From NCBI GenBank assembly GCA_963851045.1, contig CAWKNC010000001.1, positions 998,681 through 1,062,680 of the forward strand: 64,000 nt of DNA, written 5' to 3'. The notes under the pieces were generated by a model. The model was not told the DNA's origin. It searched no databases and saw only the letters and a list, made by a program, of their open reading frames with translations. Source of the DNA: WHSW01 sp963851045 (GTDB lineage: Bacteria > Actinomycetota > Thermoleophilia > Solirubrobacterales > 70-9). This document shows positions 8,817-17,894 of this stretch, piece after piece (position 1 is the first letter of the stretch; the number at the start of each line of letters is the position of its first letter). Made by a program: the position numbers and the translations under genes.

Positions 8817-9545
8817 ATGGCCTCCGATCGAGCCACTTTGAAAGCGCAGCCGCGAACCGAGTTCGGATCGCGCGTCAGCCGCCGCCTGCGCCGCGAGGGC
8901 CTCGTGCCCGGCGTCGTCTACGGCGACGGTGACGAGGCGCGCGCCTTCCAGGCAAACGAGCGCGAGATCCGCAACGTCTTGGTCCACGGTGGCGCCCTGA
9001 TCGACGTCGACATCGAGGGTGCGGGCACGGTGCCGGTCGTGATCAAGGAGCAGCAGCGCCATCCGGTGCGCGGCAACCTGGTCCATCTCGACCTCCAGGA
9101 GGTCAAGCTCGACGTCAAGATCCAGGCCGACGTAACCATCGAGCTGATCGGCGGAGACGACGCGCCCGGCGTCAAGGAGGGCGGCGTCCTCGAGCACGTC
9201 ACCCACGAGATCACGATCGAGGCTCTGCCGACGGAGATTCCCGAGTCGATCCCCGCTGACGTCTCCGGCATGGAGATCAGCGACACACTTCAGCTCAGCG
9301 CGCTCATCGCGCCCGAGGGCGTCGAGTTTGTCCTCGGTGAGGACCAAAGCGCCGACGAGGTCACGATCGCGACTCTCTCGCCGCCGCGCGTTGAAGAGGT
9401 CGAGCCCGATCTCGAGGAGGAGACGGAGCTCATCGGTGAGGACGGCGAGGCGCCCGAGGGCGATGACGCTGCCGCCGAGGGCGATGGCGACGCGGGCGCT
9501 GCCGGGGGCGACGACTCCGGCGATTCCGGCGACTCCGAGGAGTAG
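8817..9545 (+). CDS. rplY: 50S ribosomal protein L25 / general stress protein Ctc
   Basis: Binds 5S rRNA in the large subunit. The 242-residue protein has the L25 N-terminal domain (PRTEFGSRVSRRLRREGLVP, then VVYG) and the long TL5/Ctc beta-domain (VHLDLQEVKLDVKIQADV; SIPADVSGMEISDTLQLS). It ends in an unusually acidic tail of about 50 residues, rich in Glu, Asp, Gly and Ala. An rplY-pth order is conserved in many bacteria. A -10-like TATCCT occurs about 15 bp before the ATG and no Shine-Dalgarno is obvious, so the transcript may be leaderless. Confidence 0.95.
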   Translation: MASDRATLKAQPRTEFGSRVSRRLRREGLVPGVVYGDGDEARAFQANEREIRNVLVHGGALIDVDIEGAGTVPVVIKEQQRHPVRGNLVHLDLQEVKLDVKIQADVTIELIGGDDAPGVKEGGVLEHVTHEITIEALPTEIPESIPADVSGMEISDTLQLSALIAPEGVEFVLGEDQSADEVTIATLSPPRVEEVEPDLEEETELIGEDGEAPEGDDAAAEGDGDAGAAGGDDSGDSGDSEE

Positions 9546-9616
9546 GTCCCCTGCGCCTCTTTCGGCGTAGGCATCATGCCGACCGCCCGGACATCCCTGG
9601 AAGCGAAGCGGGGGAG

Positions 9617-10204
9617 ATGACCGGAGCAATTCTCGTCGTTGGCCTGGGAAACCCCGGCTCCAAGTACGCCTCCACCCGCCACAACGTCGGCTTCGAGGTC
9701 GCGGCCGAACTCGCGCGTCGCTGGGAGCTGCCGAAGCCAAAGCCCAAGTACCGCGGCCTCTTCACCGACGGACGCATTCGGCCCGGGGGCCCGCGGGCTG
9801 CCGTGCTCCTTCCGCAGACCTATATGAATGAATCAGGTGATTCCGTGGGCCCGGCGCGAGGCGAGCTGCGGGTGCCCCTGGAGAACGTCGTCGTCGTCCA
9901 CGACGAGATCGACCTTCCCTTCGGTGAGATTCGCGTCAAGCTCGGCGGCGGAGTTGCCGGCCACAACGGCCTCAAGAGCCTCAAACGGGGCCTCGGCTCG
10001 AACGACTTCTGGCGGGTGCGAGTTGGCGTCGGGCGTCCCGACTCCACCGATCCTGAGATCGTCTCGGCGCACGTGCTCGGGCGCTTCAGCGAACCCGACG
10101 ATCAGGTCCGGGAGCTGATCGATGACGCCGCGCGAAAGACGGATCGCCTGGTCGAGCAGATCGCCGACGAGGAATCGGACCCGATCGGAGAGGTGTTCGG
10201 ATGA
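9617..10204 (+). CDS. pth: Peptidyl-tRNA hydrolase
   Basis: Releases tRNA from prematurely dissociated peptidyl-tRNA. The 195-residue protein carries all the Pth motifs: VVGLGNPGSKYASTRHNVGF with the catalytic His, QTYMNESGDSV, VVHDEIDLPFG with the catalytic Asp, and GGGVAGHNGLKSL. The start ATG at 9617 follows GGGGGAG. Its stop overlaps the ATG of the crotonase by 4 bp. Length is normal for the family. Confidence 0.97.
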   Translation: MTGAILVVGLGNPGSKYASTRHNVGFEVAAELARRWELPKPKPKYRGLFTDGRIRPGGPRAAVLLPQTYMNESGDSVGPARGELRVPLENVVVVHDEIDLPFGEIRVKLGGGVAGHNGLKSLKRGLGSNDFWRVRVGVGRPDSTDPEIVSAHVLGRFSEPDDQVRELIDDAARKTDRLVEQIADEESDPIGEVFG

Positions 10205-10914
10205 GCGTCAACTACGACGTGGCGGACGCGGTCGCGATGATCCAGCTGGACCGCCCGCAGGCGCGCAACGCGATCAACACGGAGATGCTCGAGCGGATGC
10301 TCGAACGCCTTGGCGAGGCGCGGGCAGATGACGAGGTACGAGTGCTGGTGATCTCCTCCTCGGACCACATGGGCCTTTCGGCCGGCGCCGATGTGCGCGA
10401 GCAGCTTGACGCTGAGGGCCAGGTACGCCGGATGGAGCTGTTCGCGCAGCTCTACGACGAGCTCACCGGCTTCCCAAAGCCGACGGTCGCCGCCTGCCAT
10501 GGCGCGTGCGTCGGCGGCGGCGCGGAGATCGCAATCGCCTGCGACCTGCGCATCGGCGGCCTCAACCTGCGCCTGCGCTTCCCCGGCGCAGCCCTCGGCG
10601 TACCCGTGGGCCCGGCGCGTCTCGTCACCCTCGCCGGTCTCTCGGTCGCCAAGTACGCGCTTCTGACCTCCAAGGAGATCGACGCGGAGATGGCCTACCG
10701 CTGGGGCCTCGTCCACAACCTGGTCCCGGCGCCGCGGACCGAACAGGCCGCGCTGAAGCTTGCCACCGACGTCGCCGCGCATCCCCCGGAGTCGGTCGCG
10801 CGGATCAAGGCGATGCTTCACGAATGGGACCGCGTCGAGGACCGCTCACGCTCCGAGGGCGTGGGCCAGGTCGAGTGGGCCCGCACGGGACCCGGGCTGC
10901 CCTACCGCGACTAA
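10201..10914 (+). CDS. Enoyl-CoA hydratase/isomerase (crotonase) family protein
   Basis: Crotonase-fold enzyme acting on an acyl-CoA thioester; the exact reaction cannot be read from the sequence. The 237-residue product shows IQLDRPQARNAINTEML at the start, the first oxyanion-hole segment MGLSAGADV and the second ACHGACVGGGAEIAIACDLR. It then has FPGAALGVPVGPARLVTLAG and an ALGLVHNLVP-like substrate helix (GLVHNLVPAPRTEQAA). The catalytic Glu usually found just after the GG segment is represented by GGGAEIA. It sits between pth and mfd, and its TAA is in the same frame as the mfd reading frame. Confidence 0.88.
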   Translation: MSVNYDVADAVAMIQLDRPQARNAINTEMLERMLERLGEARADDEVRVLVISSSDHMGLSAGADVREQLDAEGQVRRMELFAQLYDELTGFPKPTVAACHGACVGGGAEIAIACDLRIGGLNLRLRFPGAALGVPVGPARLVTLAGLSVAKYALLTSKEIDAEMAYRWGLVHNLVPAPRTEQAALKLATDVAAHPPESVARIKAMLHEWDRVEDRSRSEGVGQVEWARTGPGLPYRD

Positions 10915-11010
10915 CCGTCGCACGGGGGCTTTGCCCCGTATAGGGCGGCAAACTCCCCGCACGACCACGCGCCCGCGAGCGGCGGCTATCTTCACCCGAC
11001 GCTCAGGTCA

Positions 11011-14000
11011 CTGCTCGACATTGCGCTCGCCGACGAGCGCTTCGCGTCCCTCGCCTCCGAGATCGGAGCCGGCGAGGCGGTCGACCTGCGCGCTTCCGCC
11101 CCGATTCGCCCCTATCTGCTGGCATCGCTGCTCGATGCCGAGGAGGCGCTTGGCCAAAAGCCCGCGTTGGTGGTCGCCGCCGACGACGTCGGCGCCCGCG
11201 ACCTGGCCCGGGCCCTGGGCGCGTATCTGGCGCCACGGCGCGTGCGCTACTACCCATCGCGGGGCACCGGCTACGCATCCCATCTGGCGCCGCCTCCGCA
11301 CCTCGTCGGCTTGCGGATTGGCGCCCTCGACGCGCTCACGGGCGAGCGCTCCGATCGCGAGCCGCCGGTGGTCGTGGCAAGCGCCGTCGCCCTTGCGGAG
11401 GCGGTCCCCGACGCCTCGATGCGACCGGCCGGGTTCGCGCTTCACAAGGGCGAGGAGGTCGACCTGGGCGACGTCTCCGAGCTGCTTGTCGAGGCGGGCT
11501 ATGAGCGCACGGAGCAGGTCGAGGATCGTGGCCAGTTCTCGATTCGCGGCGACATCCTCGATGTCTTCGGCGCGACCGAGGATCGTCCCGCCCGACTCGA
11601 GCTGTTCGGAGACGAGATCGAGTCGATCCGCTGGTTTTCGACCTTCACCCAGCGCTCGCTCGACGAGACGGAGGTTCTTGAGCTCGATCCGGCGGCCGAG
11701 CTCGCACTCGAGCATCGCGAGCTTGCGGAGCTCGCGAGCGAGGAGGGGGACAGGCCCGATGTCGCCTCGGTCCTGCCGATTGACAGCTTCGTCGCCCCGC
11801 TCGACCTGATCGGGCAGGACACCGCGGTCGTGCTTGCCGCCGCCGAGGAGATCCCGGCCGCGCTTCACGACCACTGGGAGGACGTGACGACGGCGATGCA
11901 CGACGCCGACGCTCGTCACCTCTACGTCGATGTGGCCGAGCCGCTGGCCGAGAGGGCCGTGCTCAGCGTGCGCGGCGCGAGCGATGACGATGACGTTGAG
12001 GCGTTCAGGGCGCAGTCGGCGACCTCGGCTGCCCGGTCGATCGGCGAGGCCGAGTCGCAGCTGGAGAAGGACCTGCGCAGCGGCTATCGCATCGTTGTGA
12101 CATTCGAGAGCCGCGGCGAGGCCGAGCGCACGCGTTACAACCTCAACCGCGTCGAGTCGCACTTCCTCGAGGGGACACCCGGAGACGACGCCTCGGTGCG
12201 CCTGGCCGAAGCGCCTCTCTCCGACGGGTTCGTCTCACCGCAGCTGCGACTCGTGGTCATTCCGTTTCGCCGCCTCGTCCACCGTCGCCGTGCCGCGGCT
12301 CCCTCGCCCGGTGGCCGCGGGCCGATGGCGACCTTTGCCGATCTGCGGGTGGGCGATTACGTCGTGCACGAGGACCACGGGGTCGCCCGCTTCGCGGGCT
12401 TTGAGACCAAGACGCTGGCCGGTGTCACCCGCGACTACCTCGAGCTGGAGTACAGGGGCGACGACAAGGTCTTCGCGCCCACCGAGCAGCTGACCAAGAT
12501 CACACGCTACGTCGGCGCCGGCGGGGAGGCCCCGCAGCTTTCGGCGCTCGGCTCCAAGCGCTGGGACGCGGTCAAGGCACGGGCGCGACGCGCAGCCCGC
12601 GAGCTCGCAGGAGAGCTCCTCAACCTCTACGCCGAGCGCCAGGCGCGCAAGGGCCACGTCTTCGAGCCCGACGGTGAGTGGCAGCTCGAGCTCGAGCGCT
12701 CATTTCCCTACCGCGAGACGGCCGACCAGATCGACGCGATCGAGGCGGTCAAGGCCGACATGGAGTCCGACCGGCCGATGGATCGCCTCATCTGCGGCGA
12801 CGTCGGCTACGGCAAGACAGAGGTCGCGCTGCGCGCCGCTCACAAGGCCGCGGCTGAGGGCAAGCAGGTGATGATGCTGGTTCCGACCACGATCCTCGCT
12901 CAGCAGCACCTTGGGACCTTCAAGGAGCGCCTGCAGACCTCGCCGCTCGAGATCGACATGGTCTCGCGGCTGCGAAAGCCGGCCGAGGTCCGCGAGGCGC
13001 TCGCGAAGTTCGCCGACGGTCGTGTCGACATCCTCATCGGCACGCACCGCCTGCTGTCGCGCGACGTCCGCGCCAAGGACCTTGGTCTCGTGATCGTCGA
13101 CGAGGAACAGCGCTTTGGCGTCAAGCAAAAGGAGCTTCTGCGCCAGCTCAAGCTGAAGGTCGACGTGCTGTCGCTCTCCGCGACACCGATTCCGCGCACT
13201 CTGCAGATGAGCCTCGCCGGGCTGCGCGACATCTCGGTGATCGAGACGCCGCCGGAAGGAAGGCGACCGGTTCGCACCTACGTCGGGCCCTACGACGAGG
13301 AGCTCGTCAGCCGTGCGATCCAGCGTGAGGTGGCGCGCGAGGGACAGGTGTTCTTCCTCCACAACCGCATTGACTCGCTGCACGAGGTCGCGGAGCGAAT
13401 GCGTGCGGTATGCCCAGGCGTTCGATTTGCCGAGGCTCACGGCCAGATGGACGAGGGCGAGCTCGAGACGACCATGCTCAGCTTCCTGCGCGGCGACGCC
13501 GACGTCCTCGTCGCGACGACGATCATCGAGTCAGGCCTCGATATCCCGCAGGCCAACACGCTGATCGTCGAACGGGCCGACCAGCTCGGACTCGCGCAGG
13601 CCTACCAAATCAGGGGCCGAGTCGGGCGATCGAAGGAGCGCGCGTTCGCCTACATGCTCTATCCGTCGGAGGAGGCCCTCAGCCAGGAGGCAGGCCAGCG
13701 CCTCGCGACGCTCTCCGACCACACCGAGCTCGGCTCGGGGTTCGCGATCGCCATGCGCGACCTCGAACTTCGCGGCGCCGGTGACCTGCTCGGCGACGAG
13801 CAATCCGGCCACGTCGCGGCGATCGGGTTCGAGCTCTACGTCGCGCTGCTTGACGAGGCCGTCGAGCAGCTGCGCTCGGAGGGGGCTTCAGAGACGACCG
13901 CGGAGGCGCCGGTGCGGCTCGACCTCGACGTCGATGCGTATCTGCCGGCGGACTACGTGCCATTTGAGACGGCAAAGATCGACATCCACCGGCGTATAGC

Positions 14001-14367
14001 CGCGACCCGCGAGCCGGGCCGCCTGCGTCAGCTGCGCGACGAGCTTCGTGACCGTTTCGGTCCGGTGCCCGAGCCGGTCGAGAACCTGCTCACGCTGCAA
14101 CGGGCGAGGATCGACCTTGGCGTCGCGGGCGCCCGCACAGCCGAGGTTCGGGGCGGTCGCCTATCGATCGTCCCGCTCGAGCTTGATGCCGCCACCGTCG
14201 GTCGCCTGCGCGAGCAGATTCCCGAGGCGATGTTCGAGCTGCGCAGCCGCACGCTCTCGCGGCGTGTGGAGGACGACCCGGCTGCCCGCCTGGAGTCACT
14301 GCTCGAGCTGACCGCCGCTTTGACGGCTGCGCTCCAAGACGAGCCAGTCGCGGTCGCGGGCGCCTGA
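11011..14367 (+). CDS. mfd: Mfd, transcription-repair coupling factor
   Basis: Mfd removes stalled RNA polymerase and recruits UvrA. Domains in order: an N-terminal UvrB-like region, the CarD-like RNA-polymerase interaction domain (FADLRVGDYVVHEDHGVARF), the RecG-like helicase (GDVGYGKTEVALRAAHKA Walker A, IVDEEQRFGVKQ, LSATPIPRTLQMSLAG, IESGLDIPQANTL) and the TRCF domain. The start is a problem. The first canonical in-frame start is TTG 11167, yet Mfd-like sequence (LLDIALADERFASLA, APIRPYLLASLLDAEEALG) is open in the same frame back to the crotonase TAA at 10912-10914. No ATG, GTG or TTG occurs in that frame in this stretch. CTG 11011 or ATT 11020 is suggested here; an assembly error is the alternative. 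Confidence 0.93.
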   Translation: MLDIALADERFASLASEIGAGEAVDLRASAPIRPYLLASLLDAEEALGQKPALVVAADDVGARDLARALGAYLAPRRVRYYPSRGTGYASHLAPPPHLVGLRIGALDALTGERSDREPPVVVASAVALAEAVPDASMRPAGFALHKGEEVDLGDVSELLVEAGYERTEQVEDRGQFSIRGDILDVFGATEDRPARLELFGDEIESIRWFSTFTQRSLDETEVLELDPAAELALEHRELAELASEEGDRPDVASVLPIDSFVAPLDLIGQDTAVVLAAAEEIPAALHDHWEDVTTAMHDADARHLYVDVAEPLAERAVLSVRGASDDDDVEAFRAQSATSAARSIGEAESQLEKDLRSGYRIVVTFESRGEAERTRYNLNRVESHFLEGTPGDDASVRLAEAPLSDGFVSPQLRLVVIPFRRLVHRRRAAAPSPGGRGPMATFADLRVGDYVVHEDHGVARFAGFETKTLAGVTRDYLELEYRGDDKVFAPTEQLTKITRYVGAGGEAPQLSALGSKRWDAVKARARRAARELAGELLNLYAERQARKGHVFEPDGEWQLELERSFPYRETADQIDAIEAVKADMESDRPMDRLICGDVGYGKTEVALRAAHKAAAEGKQVMMLVPTTILAQQHLGTFKERLQTSPLEIDMVSRLRKPAEVREALAKFADGRVDILIGTHRLLSRDVRAKDLGLVIVDEEQRFGVKQKELLRQLKLKVDVLSLSATPIPRTLQMSLAGLRDISVIETPPEGRRPVRTYVGPYDEELVSRAIQREVAREGQVFFLHNRIDSLHEVAERMRAVCPGVRFAEAHGQMDEGELETTMLSFLRGDADVLVATTIIESGLDIPQANTLIVERADQLGLAQAYQIRGRVGRSKERAFAYMLYPSEEALSQEAGQRLATLSDHTELGSGFAIAMRDLELRGAGDLLGDEQSGHVAAIGFELYVALLDEAVEQLRSEGASETTAEAPVRLDLDVDAYLPADYVPFETAKIDIHRRIAATREPGRLRQLRDELRDRFGPVPEPVENLLTLQRARIDLGVAGARTAEVRGGRLSIVPLELDAATVGRLREQIPEAMFELRSRTLSRRVEDDPAARLESLLELTAALTAALQDEPVAVAGA

Positions 14368-14470
14368 GCCCAAAAACAGATTGGCCCTCGACGCGCGGGG
14401 TTCTTGGAGGTAGGGTCGGATTTAAGGGGTGTCGGAGAGCATCCCAGGCGCCAGAAAGGCATCGATCCAA

Positions 14471-17002
14471 ATGAATGGATTCAAACGCGTTCTCGTTCTC
14501 GCAGTCTGTGCGCCTCTCCTCGCCGCCGCGCCGGCGGCTGCCGACCCCGCCCAGGTTGGATCTTGGAGCGCGGTCGAGAACTATCCGGTCAACCCGGTCT
14601 CGATGGGCGTCACGCCCGACGGCAAGATCGTCGCCTGGGATCAGGCAAACGCCGGGCCGTATTTCGGACCGGTGGCCGCGAACGGCCCCGCCATGGTCCT
14701 CGACCCAGCGACCGGAACCATCACGCGCAGCATCAATGTCGCGCCGACGACGATGTTCTGCAGCCTGATCACCTCTTTGCCGGACGGACGCGTGGCGATC
14801 ATCGGCGGTGGCAGCGGGACCGAGAACAGCGCCAAGGTCCAGATCTATGACGGCGAGTCGCAGACGTTCTCGGTGGCCGGTGAGATGGAGCGCACCCGCT
14901 GGTATGCCGGTGGCGAGCTGGACGCCCGCGGCAACATCGTCGTCGCCGGTGGCACCGACCCCGGGATTGAGAGCGTCGACGCCAGGACCGGGCTCGGGAC
15001 GCTCCTTGAATCGACCTTTCCAAACAACTGGTACCCGGACCTGATCCGGATGCCCGACGGTCGCTTTGCGATCGAAGATGTGGGCGACAACGTCGAGGGC
15101 AGCGGTGCCGGCCCGGGCCGCTACCTGCTGTCGGGAAGCTCGCTGACGACGATCGCCGACAACACACTGCTGAAGGCGCGACTGCGCGGGGTTCGGACGA
15201 TGCTTGCCCCGTATCGCTTCTTCTACAACTCGGGGGGGACCTCGACGGAGAGCATGATCGTCGACGTCTCCAGCGGCACCCCGAGGTACACGGCGGCGGC
15301 ATCGAGCCGTTTCCGCCACATGACCGGTCAGGCGGTAACGCTTCCGACAGGCGACGTGCTCGCGGTCGGCGGCAACTCCACCGGAAACGACACGATCGGA
15401 ACGCCGGTGATGACGCCGGAGCTCTTCTCGCCTCCGACCAACACCTGGACGACGATGGCGACGATGGCCCGCCAGCGCCAGTATCACTCGGTCTCGGCGC
15501 TCCTGCCTGATGGCCGGGTCTGGGCCGCCGGCACGTCATACAACGACGCCCAGGAGCCGAACGGGCAGTACTTCTCGCCGCCGTATCTCTTCAAGCGCGA
15601 TGGGTCGGGGCAGCTGGCTCCGCGCCCGACTGCGACCGATGCCCCGTCCGTGGTCGCGTGGGGAGAGACGTTCTCCGTCGCCACCAGCAACCCCGCGAAC
15701 ATCGCGTCGGCGTCGCTGATCCGCCTTGCTGCCACCACCCATCAGCTCAACGCGGGCCAGGCATACGTTCCGCTCTCCGTGACGCCCAACGGTGGCCGCG
15801 TGCAGATGACCGCGCCCACGGGCAATGTCCTCCCGGCCGGTTACTACATGCTCTTCTTGGTCGATAGCAACGGCGTCCCGTCGGTGGCGCCGATCCTGCG
15901 CGTCAGGCCGAGCGACGAGGTGGCGATCCCGGCGCGCGTGACCCAGAGCTCGCAGATGAACCGTGCGTGGGGCGCCTCTGAGGCCTTCGACGGCAACACC
16001 GGTCAGACCTCCGGTGCCTCAGGTTCAGTGAGTCAGACCCAGCCCGAGGCGCAGCCCTGGTGGCAGGCCGATCTCGGTACGAGCCGCGATCTGGAGAGCC
16101 TCACGATCCATCTGCGCACCGACGCGGGGACGGCGCGTGACCTCTGGGTGTTCGCGTCGGACTCGCCATTCCGTTCGGTCACCGTCGACGGGCTGCGCGC
16201 CCAGGCCGGCGTCAGCGCCGTTCGCGTGCAGACCCCAACCGGCTTCGTCGGCACGGCGACGCTTCAGCGCACGGCGCGTTACCTGCGCGTTCAGCTGCCC
16301 GGCACGGGCTCGTCGCTGAGCCTTGCCGAGGTGGTCGCGAACCCCCGCAACGCACCGCCGCCGCCTCCTCCTCCGCCACCACCACCTCCGCCGCTGAGCA
16401 CCCCCAGCCTCAGCGCAGCGCCGAAGTCGAGCTCGCGGATCGACCTGAGCTGGGCCGACCAGGCCGGCGAGACCGGCTACACGCTGCAGCGCAGCACCTC
16501 GGCGACGTTCAGCTCGCCGACCTCGGTCGAGCTTGCGGCGAACGCGACCAGCTACTCCTCCACCGGGCTGGCGGCGGCGACGACGTACTACTACCGCCTC
16601 CGCGCCAAGACGGACACGGCAACGTCGGCGTGGTCAGCGACCGCGTCGGCGCGGACCTCGGCGGTGATTCCGAAGGCGCCGAGCGGGCTCCAGGCGACGG
16701 TCAGGTCGAGCTCACGGATCGATCTCACCTGGGTCGACAACTCGAGCAATGAGAGCGGCTTCACGCTGCAGCGCAGCACCTCGTCGACATTCAGCTCGCC
16801 GACCACGGTCGAGCTGGCGGCGAATACCCGAAGCTACGCCTCGACCGGGCTCGCATCCTCGCGCACCTACTACTACCGGGTCCGCGCGAAGACGAGCACG
16901 GCCACATCGGCATGGTCGGCGACGGCATCGGCTAAGACCAAACGGGCCACGGGCTCAGCGAAGGCCAAGCGGAAGAGAAACCGCGGACCTAACGCGCGAT
17001 GA
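14471..17002 (+). CDS. Secreted galactose/glyoxal-oxidase-like copper radical oxidase with discoidin-like and FN3 domains
   Basis: An 843-residue exported protein (MNGFKRVLVLAVCAPLLAAA signal peptide) with a Kelch-type beta-propeller. All residues expected for the copper-radical site can be placed against galactose oxidase: Cys97 (MFCSLI) and Tyr145 (RTRWYAG) for the thioether cofactor, Tyr338-His339 (RQRQYHSVSALLPDGRV), and His424 (TTHQLN) in the DUF1929 domain. The latter closes with GYYMLFLVDSNGVPSVAPI. Then follow an F5/8-type-C-like module (about 490-625), a run of 13 prolines, two near-duplicate FN3 domains (about 648-735 and 745-825) and a basic tail. It probably oxidises alcohols or aldehydes on bound glycans with release of peroxide. 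The substrate is unknown. Confidence 0.88.
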   Translation: MNGFKRVLVLAVCAPLLAAAPAAADPAQVGSWSAVENYPVNPVSMGVTPDGKIVAWDQANAGPYFGPVAANGPAMVLDPATGTITRSINVAPTTMFCSLITSLPDGRVAIIGGGSGTENSAKVQIYDGESQTFSVAGEMERTRWYAGGELDARGNIVVAGGTDPGIESVDARTGLGTLLESTFPNNWYPDLIRMPDGRFAIEDVGDNVEGSGAGPGRYLLSGSSLTTIADNTLLKARLRGVRTMLAPYRFFYNSGGTSTESMIVDVSSGTPRYTAAASSRFRHMTGQAVTLPTGDVLAVGGNSTGNDTIGTPVMTPELFSPPTNTWTTMATMARQRQYHSVSALLPDGRVWAAGTSYNDAQEPNGQYFSPPYLFKRDGSGQLAPRPTATDAPSVVAWGETFSVATSNPANIASASLIRLAATTHQLNAGQAYVPLSVTPNGGRVQMTAPTGNVLPAGYYMLFLVDSNGVPSVAPILRVRPSDEVAIPARVTQSSQMNRAWGASEAFDGNTGQTSGASGSVSQTQPEAQPWWQADLGTSRDLESLTIHLRTDAGTARDLWVFASDSPFRSVTVDGLRAQAGVSAVRVQTPTGFVGTATLQRTARYLRVQLPGTGSSLSLAEVVANPRNAPPPPPPPPPPPPPLSTPSLSAAPKSSSRIDLSWADQAGETGYTLQRSTSATFSSPTSVELAANATSYSSTGLAAATTYYYRLRAKTDTATSAWSATASARTSAVIPKAPSGLQATVRSSSRIDLTWVDNSSNESGFTLQRSTSSTFSSPTTVELAANTRSYASTGLASSRTYYYRVRAKTSTATSAWSATASAKTKRATGSAKAKRKRNRGPNAR

Positions 17003-17831
17003 GGACCAGGACGACGGCGATCGGGGTGCCGATCAGAGAGAGCCAGGAGAACATCTTGGCCCAACCGCCGCGGTACTCAACGGCCTCGAACAGCATGAGG
17101 CCCACCACGTGAGCCATGTTGATCAGCGTGATCAGCCCGGCCACGATGTAGGCAAAGACCTTGCCGCCATCCGAGCCCTCGCCGCCTGAGCCGAAGTCGC
17201 GCTGAATCTCGTCGCCACTTCCGGTGGTGGCGAGGACGATCGCGAGAATCGACCCGACGACGGCGACAACGATTCCGGCGACGTCTCGCGTGGTCAGCTT
17301 GGGGGTGTTGCGCGACTGGCCCTCAAAGGTGTCGACCTCCGGCTCAGCCAGGCCCGCGCCTGCCTCTTCCTCGGCCACCACGTGCCCGCTGCCCTCGGCG
17401 CCCTCGACCTCGAGATGGACGATCGGCGCCTCGAAGCTCAGCTCCGCGCGCTCGAAGAGGTTGTCCTCCAGCCAGCGTGCCTTTTCGGCGGGACGGGTGA
17501 CGATCACGATCTCGTCGGCCTCGAAGGTCATCAGCGCGTCTTGAATCGCGAGGTGCGGGTCGGAGTCGCCGACCTGCCCGCGAGCCTTGATCCCCGCCGA
17601 CTTCAGCTGCTCCAGGGAACTCTCGAGAACGCCCTGGGCCTCTGCGCGCGCGTCGTCGACATCGCCCATCGCGTGCTTGATCGCGGAGCCGATCAGCGCG
17701 GGTGCGACCACGACCGCCTCGGGCCGGTCGTCCCTGAGGTGAGTGCGGATGCTCGCGATCACCTCATCGCCCAGCGCGGGCTCGGCGACAACGAAGAGAA
17801 CGCGCTCTCGGGTGGCTTCAGGGGCAGACAT
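16989..17831 (-). CDS. Universal-stress-like domain fused to a three-helix membrane domain
   Basis: A 280-residue protein. Residues 1-130 look like a USP/Rossmann-type alpha/beta domain (RERVLFVVAEPALGDEV; ALMTFEADEIVIVTRP, with a typical USP strand and turn). A short acidic linker leads to three hydrophobic helices (GIVVAVVGSILAIVLATTG; FAYIVAGLITLINMAHVVG; WLSLIGTPIAVVLVLIA). The ATG at 17831 is chosen because the USP-like strand begins within 15 residues of it. It overlaps the 3' end of the copper oxidase by 14 bp and is divergent from the parvulin gene. The role is unknown; stress sensing at the membrane is a guess. Confidence 0.7.
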   Translation of the reverse strand: MSAPEATRERVLFVVAEPALGDEVIASIRTHLRDDRPEAVVVAPALIGSAIKHAMGDVDDARAEAQGVLESSLEQLKSAGIKARGQVGDSDPHLAIQDALMTFEADEIVIVTRPAEKARWLEDNLFERAELSFEAPIVHLEVEGAEGSGHVVAEEEAGAGLAEPEVDTFEGQSRNTPKLTTRDVAGIVVAVVGSILAIVLATTGSGDEIQRDFGSGGEGSDGGKVFAYIVAGLITLINMAHVVGLMLFEAVEYRGGWAKMFSWLSLIGTPIAVVLVLIAR

Positions 17832-17894
17832 CCGAGCCCTTATGTACCCGAACTTACTCAGGCCTAACGGGCGCTGGGCTATGCTGCCGGGCTC

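Noticed and set aside
8741..9617. Acidic Glu/Asp/Gly tail of L25 as a possible separate small gene or fusion
   Set aside because: Long acidic tails are normal for Ctc/TL5-type L25 proteins in high-GC actinobacteria.
10201..14367. Crotonase and Mfd read as one fused protein
   Set aside because: A clear TAA separates them, and both have complete, unrelated folds. Same-frame adjacency is noted under the Mfd start problem instead.
14090..15487. 465-codon minus-strand frame over the end of mfd and the oxidase
   Set aside because: Shadow frame, rich in Arg/His/Gly without a recognisable domain; both plus-strand genes are certain.
16430..16940. Two similar 270-bp blocks suggesting a DNA repeat or recent insertion
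   Set aside because: They are two FN3 domains in one frame, an ordinary protein-module duplication.
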